From: Ianthella basta | Lineage: Eukaryota > Porifera > Demospongiae > Verongiida > Ianthellidae | DNA: 64,000 bases | Direction of reading: 5' to 3' | NCBI GenBank assembly: GCA_964019415.1 | Contig: OZ025872.1 | Coordinates: 3,367,504-3,431,503, forward strand | In this document: positions 48,938 through 63,390 of the stretch, one piece after another | How the letters are laid out: every line of letters begins with the position of its first letter | How positions within the stretch are numbered: the first letter of the stretch is position 1 | The notes under the pieces: generated by a model | Database searches by the model: none | The model's input: the letters and a program-made list of their open reading frames with translations, nothing else | Told to the model about the DNA's origin: nothing | Program-made: the position numbers and the translations under genes

Positions 48938-51075
48938 CTCTGCTCCTTCAACTGGACAGAACCACACTTGGTGGCTTTTCAAGTATTTTTGGCGCTCAGA
49001 AGAAATATTGCAGGCAATGCTGTCCCCAATTCGGATGGCCAAGTGGGTAGGGCGGACCTCACAGGGGCATGTGAAGCCATAAACGGTAGCTGCCTTATCA
49101 GTGAATTTGGAACCGAATACTGATCGGGTGGACGCTCGGATTGCCTCTTCGAATGTGGATCGAACTTCGCTGCAGTATTCATGCAGCTTAGCTGCACTGC
49201 ATCTCGTGTGAATGGAGACCCTGGGGGTGATAGTGATGTATCCAGGACATTCACCAATGGATACGTCCAATTCCTTCCATCGAAACTGTATGGCCAAACG
49301 AGTGCTCTTCTCTGGAATCACCTGCCAATCTTCCTTCTTGGCTAGCTCCACTGCTAGGAGGGTGAAGATGCCTCGTGGAAGATCTTGGGTCGAGACAAAG
49401 GAATTCTTTAGATATCTGAAAGCCACTAGCAGAGGAGCCACGCTGTCTGGTGTAGGTTCTTGTGAAACCTTTGAAGGAAGAGCTGCTGGCATGAAATAAT
49501 CAACTGCAGTAGCACCAGGCGGTGATAAGCAGGCTGTTACACCAAGGTGGCACAGGCAGTGTAGTAGCCACACTGGGTCCACCTCCTTGAGGATGCCCAG
49601 CTCATTGAAAAGGCCTTCATCCAAGGTAAGGATGCCTGTCTTCTTAAATGTTTTGGCCGCCATGCACTTTGGAGTCTCAATGAACTGTATCACAAGGAGC
49701 TTTGACACTTCCTGTAGGAACACGCTATTGTCTGTGCAGACTGTGTCGGAGACATCAGTGTGATCAATGAAAGTGAAGACTCCAAGGGAGTGAAACAGCA
49801 GCAGAAGGCTACGGAATTCGTGACTTCGGTCGGCTGAACTAATGCACTTCAGCTCACAGGCATGCTCCAATAGCTCAGCAAATGGGAAGAACTTCTGAGG
49901 AATCTTTCGGGTCACCATTTCAAAGTGAAACCATCCTATGGGTATCTTGGTTTTCAGGGCACCATTGGAATGGGAAAGGACCACACGGAGATCATCAATG
50001 CTGGCCTGGTCTTCTTGTGTGCGCTGTGAGGCTTCAACGTGCTGCATATTATTCACGAGGAAGAATAGCTGACCATCAGAATTGGGGACAATGTGGGAAT
50101 AATACGGCTTTTTCTCAAGCAGCTCGATACGCTTGGAAATCTTAGCAGCTGCTGCAGTGGCAGTAATGCCCATCTTCATTAACTGATCTTTGAATGTGCC
50201 GACTAGAACTGTGCGGAATGTCGGAAGTCGGATATTCATTGGTAGTGCACCCGCATTGCTGGATACCTTGTATGCCAAGGTCTGGACGCTGGAAAGAGAT
50301 CGCAGTGTCATTCCCCAAACTGTCTCCGAACTCACCATTGCTGTCACCTCTGTGGATGCATTTGGTCGGTACGTGATAGGTACTGGCTGATCAAGGTCTA
50401 GGGCTGCATTGAACACGTGCACATAAGTGCATGGCATATCCAACAACAGGGGAAGGACATCTTGAAAGCTTGGTTGACCACCGGTGTCAAGCAAGTGGAC
50501 GAACCTGGCACCATTCAGTCGCAATTCTTCCTCTAGACCTGCATCGAGGTCGTGAATGAGGCTTGAGTGTGCTTCAAGGAATTGGGTGGTTGGAATAGAA
50601 GAAAGTATGGGATGGGGCAGGTCTCCTGCTTTGGGACTTACTTTTTCACGAGACGTACGAGAGGGAATATCACTGGTAACATCAGATCCATCGATTTTCA
50701 TCATTGGTGGTTTAGGTTTGGCACGGTGGTCTTCTGGAGGATCCTTCGGTACTGCTGCAGTGACGTGGTACTGGCGGCTGAGGCAGGATGACCTGATAGA
50801 GCAGGCCATCTTCTCATCAGAGAGCGGCAGCCAGACTGAGGTTCCTTCAACTGCATACTTCTCTGCCGAAATGGAGACAACTTCTGGCTTTGCCATGACA
50901 GGTGTGCTGATCTTAACTTCTTTTGGCTTGTTGTGCACCAAGAGGTGCTTCAAGCAGGATTTGCCTGTGGCAGGTGGGCCCATTATAATGTTACGGTTGA
51001 TAGCGACATGTACAGATCCCTGCTTCTCCACTGCCTCCTCATAGTCAGGTAGCCATGAGGGTGGTTTCTGAAGTG
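48938..51075 (-). CDS. Roc-COR GTPase exon, complete, right paralog
   Basis: A single 2,138-bp exon adds 712 codons without a stop, entered in phase 1 and left in phase 0. Roc domain: P-loop GPPATGKS near 50,960-50,985, G3 DTGGQPSFQDVLP near 50,455-50,492 and a possible G4 GTFKDQ near 50,190. COR-like region: IPIGWFHFEM near 49,920, a winged-helix-type stretch with LLLLFHSLGVFTF, then LPRGIFTLLAVELAKK near 49,370. Roc-COR proteins are dimeric GTP-regulated switches (LRRK, DAPK1). The N-terminal WLPDYEEAV links directly to ankyrin exons and no kinase is present. Upstream ankyrin exons and downstream CARD are on the same strand and in phase. GTPase activity is inferred from motifs only. Confidence 0.85.
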
Positions 51076-51377
51076 CTGTAATGAACAAGAAGGGACACAC
51101 AATTTAGACAAATCATTTATCAGTATACATGCACACATGAGACAAGCAGCTATAACACCATGCAGGGTACTGTGGTAGGATACAGCTGTTAGCGGGTGAT
51201 TGGAAATATGTGCACACGGAAAACTGCTTTCTTGCACCCTTCCAAGTGTGAGTTATTGCATCCATCAAACAAATGGAGCCATGACTGATCAAACACATGT
51301 CCATACTGAGTACACAGTGCATGTAATTAACTGTATGGCAATGAATCACACAAAACATAAACCAAATCAATGCTTAC

Positions 51378-51470
51378 TAGGTGCATGCCCAGCTATGCCC
51401 AGGAGCCACTTTGCAGTGTCAATGTCACCTTCATTAACAGCTTTGCGTACTGTGTCATCAGCGAGTGCAC
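51378..51470 (-). CDS. ANK-Roc junction exon, right paralog
   Basis: A 93-bp phase-1 exon encodes LADDTVRKAVNEGDIDTAKW and LLGIAGHAP. The donor is GTAAGC. It carries two codons more than the left copy next to the donor, because of a short insertion that preserves the frame. Confidence 0.75.
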
Positions 51471-52093
51471 CTGTAGAAGTCCAAGAGGAGTAACACTTCA
51501 CTGTTAACTGACAACATTCCAACAACAACACTGGAATGTGCAAGGATTCAGCTAGCTCTGAGGTATATAGGCCTTCTGAGGTGACAGGTGGCAGGTGTCA
51601 ACTGCTACCTGTCACCTGTCAGCTGCATGCTATTGAGCATTGGAAGTAAGGACAACTGTAGAGTGTGACCTTTCTACTGACTCTTCTAATGACATTGCAG
51701 TTAACCCAATCTTCTCAAACTAGAGTAAAATCACATTTCTGAAGTTCACAGCACACGTACACACAGGTGTATTAGAGATTGGTACACCAAACCACATCAA
51801 CCAAGAAACACTCATGCTTTGTGGCACATTAATTAGTCACACTTCAGTAAGTTTTCACTCTCTCAAAGACTATATGACAACTATAAAAATTAAGGACGTA
51901 CAGTCATGCATGTAAATGAGCAGGGTTTTAAATTTGGGTCGTCAGTTGCTGACTCAGGTTATCAAAGGACTTCAAGTAATAGCCAAGCCATGGAACATAT
52001 ACCAGTAGGTGAATGGTAACGTGGTCATGTGGGGGTAAGGTCATACTGTGTGGCCACATTAATGCCACACCAATTGAATGGAAGCACACTCAC

Positions 52094-52187
52094 CCTTTTC
52101 AAGCAAGAGCTTCGCGACGTTCAAATGGTCTCCCTCTAGGGCTAGAAGGAGGGGAGTCGCTCCTACTCCTTTGGTGGTGGCACTCTG
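52094..52187 (-). CDS. Ankyrin exon, right paralog
   Basis: A 94-bp exon with the TPLLLALEGDHLNVAKLLLE core. Phase 0 in, phase 1 out. It differs from the left copy by a few substitutions, including V for A in the TKGVGAT segment. Confidence 0.8.
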
Positions 52188-52446
52188 CTGCAGGAAACAA
52201 AGCAGGAGGTAACAGGACAAGGTGGAGTGGGGGAATGCTATCATAATCACATGGCACATGATATAAGTGAACAACTGATTACTGGCTAGGAACAGAGAAT
52301 GCATCGACAGGTGTCTTGCCAAACAGCCATTAATGTGACCTACTTGCACTTTCACATACTCATAACATAACCTTTGACCTTCACACAACAAAACTGTCTA
52401 TTAGCCACACAGACATGCGCACGCACGCACGCAGGCACGCACGAAC

Positions 52447-52460
52447 ACACACACATTCAC

Positions 52461-52530
<70 letters not shown>
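52447..52530. repeat. (AC)n microsatellite fused to a splice donor
   Basis: The tract reads (GT)n on the transcribed strand and its first GT is the donor of the exon at 52,531-52,734. The left copy has about 14 bp at the same place. Confidence 0.92.
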
Positions 52531-52532
<2 letters not shown>

Positions 52533-52734
52533 TGATGTGATCGTTGGGACTTAAGTGGAGCTGGTTGATAACCAGCTCCACCACGTCCACATGGCCCTCC
52601 TTCGCTGCCCAATGCAGCATGTTGAGGCCATTGTTGTCGATACTGTCAATCAGGGATGCCATCTTTGGAGCTATGTGGTGAATGGTATGGCCATGACCAC
52701 CCGCTGCAGCTAGGTGCAGAGCATTCCGTCCACC
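52531..52734 (-). CDS. Double ankyrin exon, right paralog
   Basis: A 204-bp phase-0 exon with two repeats. The second reads NGLNMLHWAAKEGHVDVVEL. The donor is the start of the adjacent (GT)n tract. Compared with the left copy, LH-A-K is followed by EG rather than KG. Confidence 0.82.
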
Positions 52735-53194
52735 CTACATAAAGAGAATGTATAGCATTTGACCACATGACTGGCATAGGATGGACATGTGCCTTACAAA
52801 ACAGAACAGAAGACAGTGAAATAAACATGTGCCAAGGGAACAAACGAGACATGTGACTGATCATGAATTGTAGAGATCAATGAAGGCTTATGTTGACACT
52901 GTTTGGGTTACAGGAGGCTGGCTGTTACAGACAAGTGGTTGTATTATACAGTGACCACTATGGTACAGGTCCACTGTACTACCAGTTATAGATGTCAATA
53001 CAGTGTAAGTGAGGCACAACAGTGACAGTTGGGGGACTCTCCCATTCTCTAGCTTCTACCCCCTAGTTCTCATTAGTGCCCTCTCTTCACCACATGAACT
53101 AATGAGCAGTAGGGGTTGTGGCTAGACTAAGCCACCCTGTGAGACCTCAGCCTCACACCTTGGTCAATAACACATGGGATCAATTGTCACTTAC

Positions 53195-53296
53195 ATTGTC
53201 CACATCTGTCACTGAGCAGTGGTACTTATCCATTAGAACATCAATAAAGGCATTGCGACCACAGAATGCTGCCATCAACAGAGGTGTCCTGCCCCA
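53195..53296 (-). CDS. Ankyrin exon, right paralog
   Basis: A 102-bp phase-0 exon encodes WGRTPLLMAAFCGRNAFIDV and LMDKYHCSVTDVDN. The acceptor is CTGCAG and the donor GTAAGT. It is among the more divergent of the paired exons. Confidence 0.8.
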
Positions 53297-53602
53297 CTGC
53301 AGGAACACAGCAGAGACAACAACAAGAGTGGAAGGGAATGTAAGGAGAGCATACACCACTGGTCATCACACATAATGTGGCTTTGAGGTGCCTGCAACAC
53401 ATTACGGTACATACTGGACTCAGCACACATGATACCAACATGCTGTTTAATTATCTAATCCAGGGAAGCCCACTCAATTCAAACCCACTTCACAGCCTAC
53501 AACACTTAGTCACATGCATGCACTCTCATCACACAACACACAACACACCACGGGTCCCAATGCACATTGCAAGACACCTCATGATATAACACATACACTC
53601 AC

Positions 53603-53806
53603 CTTGTTACGTGCAGTAAGGTCTGCATTGTACTCATCAATAAGAGCCTTGGCCACTTCCACATGGCCTTCCTGAGCTGCACAGTGCAGTGGAGAGAACC
53701 CATCCTTGTCAGTGCTCTGAAGAAGCGTCGCCATCTTGGGTGCAAGGTAACGAAGTGTGTCAACATGACCACCTAGTGCAGCACAGTGCAGAGCATTGCC
53801 TCCATC
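53603..53806 (-). CDS. Double ankyrin exon, right paralog
   Basis: A 204-bp phase-0 exon encodes GGNALHCAALGGHVDTLRYL, then GFSPLHCAAQEGHVEVAKAL and DEYNADLTARNK. It is the positional counterpart of 3297-3500. Confidence 0.82.
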
Positions 53807-54068
53807 CTACATAAAGAAAAGACAAACAACTGAAGACATGACTGCTACAGAAGTGGACACACACTATTCATGTACATGATGGATGTGTCACCTCATGCCT
53901 CTTAAAGGACAAACAGTCTACTGTAACAGTGGCTATGTACTAAGATAGCATGCAGAGTGGGGAGCATCAGAGCACATTAGGAGAAAGACAATGTAAAAGA
54001 GGTACAAGGAAACATACTATGTCTGCTATAGATCAAAGCTGAAACAACACTCCACCAATGTGACTCAC

Positions 54069-54167
54069 TTTGTCCTGTGCATCTATAGGACAACCCTGAC
54101 CCAACAATTCTTGCAGTCTGGCGATATCTCCTGCTCCTGCTGCAAACAGAATACATAGCTCCAGCCC
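54069..54167 (-). CDS. Ankyrin exon, capping type, right paralog
   Basis: A 99-bp phase-0 exon encodes GLELCILFAAGAGDIARLQE and LLGQGCPIDAQDK. An in-frame ATG at 54,213-54,215 (MFPSVFDD) is conserved in the left copy, but the CTGTACAG acceptor precedes the exon. This could be the first ankyrin exon of a shorter transcript. Confidence 0.72.
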
Positions 54168-55114
54168 CTGTACAGGAGACACAATGGTAGTGTCATCAAA
54201 TACTGACGGAAACATAATCTAATACAGTAAAAGTGTGGCATATCAGGTACGTACGTATGACACCATTCATACGTATATAAATAACAGTCAGTGCTGTACA
54301 TATTGCATGGGTTGTCACACACAGGATGACTGCAAAGTCAACAGAAGACGTGTCACCTCATTAAAGGGCACCCAGGTCACAGTGCCTGTGTACAGCATGT
54401 ATGGAGTAGCAGCACTAGTGCACATGACAGAGAGGCTATATTACATTAATATCCACTGCACTTCGTGAGAAAGTTCTTCATGAGTTTTGGTGGAAGTGAA
54501 ATGCATACTCTCAAGGCCTGCCCATACGTATGTATGTATCCCTGAATGTGCAGTATAGAGTGTTCACACAGCAGGTGTGTGCATCAGAAAGCTAGAGTGC
54601 ACATAGTACACATACCCCACACGCTAGTGTGCGTGCACTGGACTGATGAACTGCTATGAATGTATAATGTGTAAAAACACATGAGTGTATGTATCCATCT
54701 CTATCATGTATTGTAGATAGTGGGAGTGGTTGTGTGCGATGGTGCAATGTGTATGTTGATTCTCACATGTCCACATGCACACATACGTACATGTGTAGTG
54801 AGAACAATTTGTAACATTTAAGAAGCAATTGTTTAATGATCAAAAGTCTCACCTCCCCTCTGTTCAGAACTGGCCATATACACATGTTCATACCCTAGTC
54901 AGTCCATTTTGATGTTCCTTACACCAAACATATACCCAAGTATACACCTCCCTCCACACACACTCCAAGAACAGATACACACAGGCTATGGTACTGGGCA
55001 CACATAACAGTGCAACATGGACCCATGGCAGTTGTATTACAATCACATGCACTGCACACATATTCTCTCTCCCCAGTTCTCTCTCTTCCAACACACACAT
55101 CCAATCACACATAG

Positions 55115-55422
<308 letters not shown>

Positions 55423-56650
55423 TAAATAAACTAAATGTAAGTCAAGTACAAGGAAGGCAAGAGGAAGATTTGACTCAAACAAGCAAGAAAAATACTACGA
55501 GATAAGCAAAGAACGTTTCACCGAAAAGATCAACTACGCAACAAATGCCTAGGAAAGCTTTTAGGGTCTTCATTGCTGCCAGACATCCGCAGCCATCCTA
55601 CAGTACTTAGCCTCAGCTCACCGGTCCGTATCTTTAAAGTACACAAACAAAATGATGGAGCTCAGGAAATGCTACTAAAGACAGGAATTTCTTGGCAAAC
55701 CATCCATGTCAGTTGAATCCAGTTCCACAGGCAGTACCAAATGTCGCTCTGCCATTATCTTCTCAGGCTTGGGGTCATAGATGTTCTAGGTCGACTGCAT
55801 GAGTGGCAAATGTCAAAGTTTCTGACTGACAGACAGACAGACCAAAACAATCGCTTTACCCGCCTTGCCCTACGTACATGCATGGGGTAATAATGCACGT
55901 TGAAGTGCTACTAGCCAATTCACTTGAACAAAAGGGTTAATTTGATGGTGACATGGTACGTGACAAAATTACCAAGAGTTCTACCTTTACCTATTTAACT
56001 GTAGGTTTGCTAGATCATCTGGGATAGAGAGCACACTGATCGGCATGACAAAACTAGCTAATCGAACGCCCATCAAACTGATTGGTAATGAAATTTGCCA
56101 TGATTTCCCAATTGAATGACATTAAATATGCATGTACATTTGCTCTGACCACATATTTAAACATCAAGTGGATGGGACTAATGCACATCTAACTCATGGT
56201 CGCACAATGTACATTACAATGTGTATTGGATGTACATGTAATGTGGATATGCCTCTAACTCATGAATGGTTGCTTCACTAATATGCAGATATACATTCAG
56301 TGTAAGCATTTTATTATCAGTTGAATACATGGGCAGACAGTGTGTGATTTGGAGATCTTATGAGTGTACATCACACCAGTCCTATATCAGCAGGTTTGGA
56401 CTGCATCAGTGAGCAAACAACATCTGAGCCGCAATGGAGAAAAGCACAATAGTGCAAAGTTGTTGACTTAAGGCTATCTTAAATGTGCAAACTAGAACGG
56501 AACATAATCTGAACTGGCAGTGATGTATAGGGAAGGGTCCTCACGACAAACCAACCTAAGATAGATTACACAAAGCTATTGTCAGCACCACCACATGTGG
56601 GAGGTGAAAACCGATACTGCAGACTAGACATGACAACAAAGTACACTCAC

Positions 56651-56752
56651 CTTCTCAGCGTCACCCGGGTCACAACCATACTGGTCAATGAGAATGCGCT
56701 GTAGACCTGTGTGTCCCGCTGCTTGAGCTACCTGCACAGGTGTCCTGCCCAA
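56651..56752 (-). CDS. Ankyrin exon, right paralog
   Basis: A 102-bp phase-0 exon encodes LGRTPVQVAQAAGHTGLQRI and LIDQYGCDPGDAEK. Against the left copy, the second-helix residues HSDLVHI are replaced by HTGLQRI, the part of a repeat that often faces ligands. Confidence 0.8.
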
Positions 56753-57501
56753 CTGCAGGAAGTAGAGATGGATACACAAGAGTGATAGAGAGAATGCAAG
56801 GCTGACAGATCACTGAACAATAATATTAGGACACAACTTGGGGTTTGTGAATCCACCCCAAATCCATCCACCCTTACGTATGTAGTACCTATACTTCTTT
56901 CACATGTATATACGTACTTCCCATGAGATACACAGCTGCACGGCTGTATCTTTGGAGGATAATTCACAGGTCTAGCACAAACGCACACACACAAGCGCAT
57001 TTTCATACATATTGTGGTTAAGTTTGTGTGCACACTGAAAGCATTCAGGCTGCAATTTTACGAGTACAAATTAAATGTTAAGGAAATATCAATGGGGATA
57101 GTTCACAATACCACTGGCCTGTGTGTACTGGTGAAATTAAGCTGTTGTAACGCCATAATCCAAAGAATAGTAGTTATTGCAATCAGGGCTAACATGCAGT
57201 TGATGCCATAATATCTCACGATCACAAATCAAATGGAGTCTTGAGTCTTGTACTATCACTTATAGACAACATGGATACTAATAGTGTGGCCTGGTCTATT
57301 CATAGTCTGTCTTGGGTGAGGGGATCAGTTGCTATGTACTAGCAATCAAAGAAGCCAGATTGCATTGCATGACCAAGGTATTGACTTCTAGTTAATGATG
57401 GTTTCGGCCAACCATTGAAATTTGCAGTTTAACAGCACACAACCAACTACGGGCCCTAATGCACATTGCAAGATACCTTGCAGTATAACACATACACTCA
57501 C

Positions 57502-57705
57502 CTTGTCACGTGCAGTAAGGCCTGCATTGTACTCATCAATTAGAACTTTGGCCACTTCCACATGTCCTTTTTGAGCTGCACAGTGCAGCAGAGAGGATCC
57601 TATCTCGGTAGTGCTATGAAGAAGTTCCTCCATCTTTGGTGCTAGATAACGAAGGGTGTCAACATGACCACCTAGCGCAGCACGGTGCAGAGCATTGCTT
57701 CCATT
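57502..57705 (-). CDS. Double ankyrin exon, right paralog
   Basis: A 204-bp phase-0 exon with NGSNALHRAALGGHVDTLRY and GSSLLHCAAQKGHVEVAKVL. The acceptor is ATGTAG and the donor GTGAGT. The first repeat has R in place of the C of LHCAA. Confidence 0.82.
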
Positions 57706-60700
57706 CTACATAAAGGAATGGCAAACAACTGAAGACATGACTGCTACAGGAGTGGACACACACTATTCATGTACATGATGGATGTGTCACTTCATGCCTC
57801 TTAAAGGACACACAGTCTACTGTAACAGTGGCTATGTACTAGGATAGCATGCAGAGTGGGGAGCATCAGAGCACATTAGGAGAAGGACAATGTAAACCAT
57901 GACACTGTAGCATTAGGTAAAAACAGTCTTCTCCTCAGAAAATACTGTAGTTAAAGAAGGGGCATGTGCTTGACATGTGAGGACTGGCTAGTGGATGGTG
58001 GAGTGTGGGAGAGGGGGTCAGCTTCCTTTGCACAGCACAGTAGAGAGGGTGCATGGAGAGTCTTGTGACACAGAATGTAATGCATGCAAGCCAAAAACAC
58101 ATGACTAGTGGTACCTTTCAAGGAGGGTACAGTGCCATGTTTATAGCCTAAAGGAGAGTCCTTTGGTAGCAAGAAGGATTCTTTACCCTTCAAAAACAGC
58201 CTAGAGAAAACACTGGTGCAAAATTAAGTTTCCTCTGAGCTAAAGATGCCTCTCTAATGAGTACATGCAGTGCCTACTGTTCCAAATACATAGAAATGTA
58301 TACAAAACTCCCTCTGAAATAAGGACACCTCTCTAATGAGGACAGTGCCTACTGTTCCAGCTACATAGAGATGTGCATACACTACCTCTGAAACAAGGAC
58401 AACTCTCTAATGAGGACGGCACCTATACTATCCCAAATACATAAGATAATCCTTAAATGCACTTCTAGTACCCTGTGCTCGTGGCAACCAATGTAAATAA
58501 TAGTTTTAGAAAGTAAAATCATCTTAGGAATCTCTTAATGCCTAAGACAAGAAAGTCATAATGGTTTAAACATGGGAATGTGGTGATATGGCATGTTTAA
58601 TAAACTAAACTTGTCTTAGGCATTTTACACTGCTTAACTGAGAAAGAGCAGTGGATGCCAAAGCACCTTAGTGCCGTCATCCCTACCAAGAAATAACCTA
58701 TCCCATTCACAGTGAAACACCCCATGCCAATGACCTAGAACTCGATTATTAGAGAGGACAAACCGTGCCTATTGTCGAAGTGATAAAGAGCTGTGAACTA
58801 AACTACATCTATAATATAATAAGTGCATCTTTCTAATTAGGGCACTTGGGACTGTTCTAAGCTGTCTTAAGGTAACCACAGTCAAGAGATCTATGGCACA
58901 GTGAGGTAATACCTGATTGACACACTTAAAGCAGCCACTTGACCATCTTGTTAGGTTTCACTTTGCATTCCATGGTTAAAACATGGGCATGCAGGCATTA
59001 TCACACACAGAGTACTCTGTACACCCTAGTGACTCAGTGTTTTATCTGACACAACACCCTTGTCTCTGTGACCAAACTATGGGTGAGCGCACTCCGTTTT
59101 AGAACTAGAATGGTACCTGTCAGTATTTTCGAGAGAGGGGCAGGCATTGTTGTGCAGACCATCTCTGATATACAATGGATTGGGGAAATGCCTTTCCATC
59201 ATCTGATCTGAGCACAATTGCCCCATGGCCCTTAACCAACGGGTTGCCCTTCCATCTCTGAACTTGTGTATACACACACAATACAATGCACTCAGAATGT
59301 AAACACTGTTTTCCATACATACGTACCATGGGAAATACTTCTTTTATGCCTTGACTGTAATTATAACCTCGTGGCTTGGGATTTTGTATGCCTAAAGAGG
59401 TTCTTGATTCCCTAATTGTGATTACACGCCAAGGCTTGGTAAGCTATATGCTGTAATGTCCTTGTGCCATAGATTACATTATTAAACAGCCTATCACAAT
59501 TTCAGTAGAACGTCCTTTTATAGGACACCCTGAAATCCTGTCTAATGAGGAAAGTGCCTTTGAACCCATTCCAGTTACATAAAGATGTATACACAACTAA
59601 CTCACCAAAATAAGAAAACCTCTCTAATCAGGGCACTTGAGACTGTCTCAAAGCTCTATATACTACTATTCTACGTTTGCACATGCTTCAAACGAAGATC
59701 GGAGCACGTGCGAACCTATCTTTCCCATAATTTATTTATGTGATCGAGTGCAGAACACAAAAGTCAATCGGGACTAGAAACCCTAAAACCACTGTATGTG
59801 GTCTAAGTCCGTATCCCTATAGCAACAGTTCCAGGCAGTATGGATGAAGATTGAAGGGGTATTCACCGCGTACAGTTTGGAATGAATCACGGTTGCTTAG
59901 CACCAGGGCAGACAAAGGCAGTGCTTGGTTACAGGTACAAATATTAGGGGATTGAGTTCAAGGTAGAATGTATCCATAGAAATAATTAGAATCAGTGATT
60001 ATACTACAACCCCCACAAATGGAATTGGTTACTGTATACCCCGGCCTTCCACCAACTTGTTGTACTGTTCTACTCGAGTTCCAGGTACATAACTTCCTCA
60101 GACAGTGAATGGGAGCATATATATACGTAGCATGGGTGAGGTTCAGTGGTTTACATATTTGAGATTCTTTGATTAATATTGAACATTAGACTCTCACACC
60201 CACGAGCAAATTAAATGCAAAGCTGCATGGAAACACCACCTGTGCTCAGGCACTTGTCACCCCCAGGACTTGGCATATTACACATCATAATGAAACAGTC
60301 ATGCTTATGTCTTGTTCATGACATTGATAGCTTGTCATAGTGGAATGCATACCTACTTATTCAAAACACCATCAAAATCAGGAACCTCTCTAATCAGATC
60401 AGAGCCAACTGTCCTGCTACAAAGGCTTGCAAACAAATCTACCTTTGAAAATACTACCTTTGTAATCAGGACAGTTGAATCCTTTCCAGAATACAATGGA
60501 CCATGTCACTGTAGTGAGTGCACAGCATACAAGTGTAGAATAGTGAGGAAATGTGCACTTGCTATATGACCACGCCTAATTGAGTAACTAGTTATTGTAT
60601 GAGCCAGCAAGGCCATACTTCAAACTCCATAATCTGCAGAACTGTGTATAACTGGGTCACTATACAATAGCGCAATAGTGCAATTACAAACACCTAGTTT

Positions 60701-61942
60701 ACCACACTAAAGGCAGCTAGTTGCCCAACCTGTTAGGCCACACTTTACATTCCACTACACAAGGAAATTATCAAAAGAAAAGCTGCCACACTGAGCACTA
60801 GAAAATGTTGTCCCAGCTACATAGAGATTAGTACAATACTATCTCTGAAATAAGGACACCTGTCTAATGAGGACAGTGCCTACTGTCACCACTACATGGA
60901 GATGAGCACAACTCTACTTCTGAAATACGGGCACCTCTCTAATGAGGACAACTGCAGCCTTCCCTCAGTGCTCAGATTTGAAGGCACTATGTTACTGTAG
61001 TGCACACCATGCACATTTAGAGGGAGGAATCACATACTGAAGGACCAGACTAAATTATTATTTATGTACAATCACTAGCTCCTAGTGCCTTAGGTAGGGT
61101 GTCCTACTGTATGGGTTTCCACGCCCACTGTGGTAGGTTACATAAGTAGTGGTCAGAACACTGACATTCAGGTATTATGACATATACAATACACTGCACA
61201 CCCTTGGGACTCAGCATTCTATATAATATGCCATAACACTTTTGTGTCTGTGATGGAACTATGGGTGAGCCACTCTATTTCAGAGGCTGAGGGGCACTTG
61301 TCAGTCGTGTGTGTGTAGGAGGGGCATGCATTGTTAGGCAGACAATCTCTTTCATACAATGGGTTGTGGGAGTGCCCTTCCATCATGTGACCTGAGTGCA
61401 ATTGCCCCATGGACTACAACAACAGGTTGCCCTTCCACTTCTGAAGATTTAGTGCACGCATGCACACAGTACAATGTGCTCAGAATACACACACTGTTTG
61501 CCGCACATACCATGGGAAACACTCCTTTTAAGCTTGGCTCATATAGCACAGTAGTGATTGCTCAAATATTACCACAGAATTTACACCTGTCTCCAGGCAC
61601 TTCACCCCCCCAAAGCTTGGCATACTATATCCTGTATTGTCCTTATGCCATGTCTTCCATTTTTAAAGAGCCTATGCCACAATTACAGTGAAATCCCCAT
61701 GTAAAAGACTCCCCATAATCCGCTCTAATGAGGACAGTGCCTTTGAATCTGTTCCAGTTACATAATGATGCATACAATAACTACGCAACTCAAAAATAAC
61801 GAAACCTCTCTAATCAGGGCACTTGAGACTGTCCCAAAGATCGAACTGTCCAAAGGTATCCACAATGTATAAAGAGAAATACTTATGTACAACAGTGAGG
61901 AAAGTCCAACTGCCCTTGGGCACTTTGTGCTAGTGTACTTAC
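57706..61942. other. Long exon-free stretch, right copy
   Basis: Colinear with 7221-12,238 but without the 740-bp insertion. CTCTCTAATGAGGA elements recur at 58,250-58,420, 59,540-59,640 and 60,850-60,960. The ACTATGGGTGAGC block occurs at 59,070-59,350 and 61,250-61,550. No exon is recognised. Confidence 0.5.
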
Positions 61943-62041
61943 ATTGGTTTGTTCCTTGACGCTGCTTCCATTGGCCAACAGATACTTGACAATATCAGAG
62001 TGGCCCTTCTGTGCAGCAATCAGAAGAGGAGTGAAGCCGTT
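61943..62041 (-). CDS. Ankyrin exon, tandem-module copy 1, right paralog
   Basis: A 99-bp phase-0 exon encodes [20 protein letters not shown] and [13 protein letters not shown]. The acceptor is ATACAG and the donor GTAAGT. Confidence 0.82.
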
Positions 62042-63291
62042 CTGTATATGAAGAGAAGGAGATACAATATATAGTGATGGGAACTATATAACATGTCTAC
62101 TAGCGTACCACATACAGTAAACTGGTGTACATCTACAGAGTGGGATGAGAGACATAATCAGTAAATCAAACCAAGCTACAACCCTAACCCTCTGAAATAT
62201 TGATACTTGTCTAATGAGGACAGTGCCTACTGTCCCATCTACATGGAGATGTGCACAACTCTACTTCTGAAATACAGGCACCTCTCTAATGAGGACAACT
62301 GCAGCCTTCCCTCAGTGCTCAGATTGGAAGGCACTGTGTTACTGTAGTGCACACCATGCTAATTTAGAGGGAGGAATCACATACTGAAGGACCACACATA
62401 ATTATTTATGCACAATCACTAGCTCCTAGTGCCTTAGGCAGGGTGTCCTACTGTATGGGTTTCCACGCCCACTGTGGTAGGTTACATAAGTAGTGGTCAG
62501 AACACTGACATGCAGGTATTATGACATATACAATACACTGCACACCACTGGGACTCAGCATTCTATATAATATGCCATAACACTTTTGTGTCTGTGATGA
62601 AACTATGGGTGAGCACACTCTATTTCAGAGGCAGAGGAGTACTTGTCAGTTGTGTGTGTGTAGGAGTGGCATGCATTGTTAGGCAGACAATCTCTTTCAT
62701 ACAATGGGTTGTGGGAATGCCTTTCCATCATGTGACCTGAGTGCAATTGCCCCATGGACCACAACAACAGGTTGCCCTTCCACTTCTGAAGATTTAGTGC
62801 ACACTTGCACACAGTACAATGTGCTCAGAATACACACACTGTTTGCCACACACACATACCATGGGAAACACTCCCTTTAAGCATGGCTCATATAGCACAG
62901 TAGTGATTGCTCAAATATTACCATAGAATTTACACTTGTCTTCAGGCACTTCACACCCCCAAGGTTTGGCATACTATATCCTGTATTGCCCTTATGCCGT
63001 GTCTTCCATTTTTAAAGAGACTATGCCACAATTACAGTGAAATCCCCATGTAAAAGACTCCCTGTAATCCACTCTAATGAGGACAGTACCTTTGAATCTG
63101 TTCCAGTTACATAGTGATGCATACAATAACTACGCAACTCGAAAATAAGGAAACCTCTCTAATCAGGGCACTTGAGACTGTGCCAAAGCTCGAACTGTCC
63201 AAAGGTATCCACAATGTATGAAGAGAAATATATATGTACAACAGTGAGGAAAATCCAACTGCCCTTGGGCACTTTGTGCTAATGTACTTAC

Positions 63292-63390
63292 ATTGCTTTG
63301 TTCCTTTACACTGCTTCCATTAGCCAACAGATACTGGAGAATATCAGAGTGGCCTTCCTGAGCAGCAATCAGAAGAGGAGTGAAGCTGTC
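63292..63390 (-). CDS. Ankyrin exon, tandem-module copy 2, right paralog
   Basis: A 99-bp phase-0 exon encodes [20 protein letters not shown] and [13 protein letters not shown]. It is the most 5' ankyrin exon visible in this gene; the true N-terminus lies beyond 64,000. Confidence 0.8.
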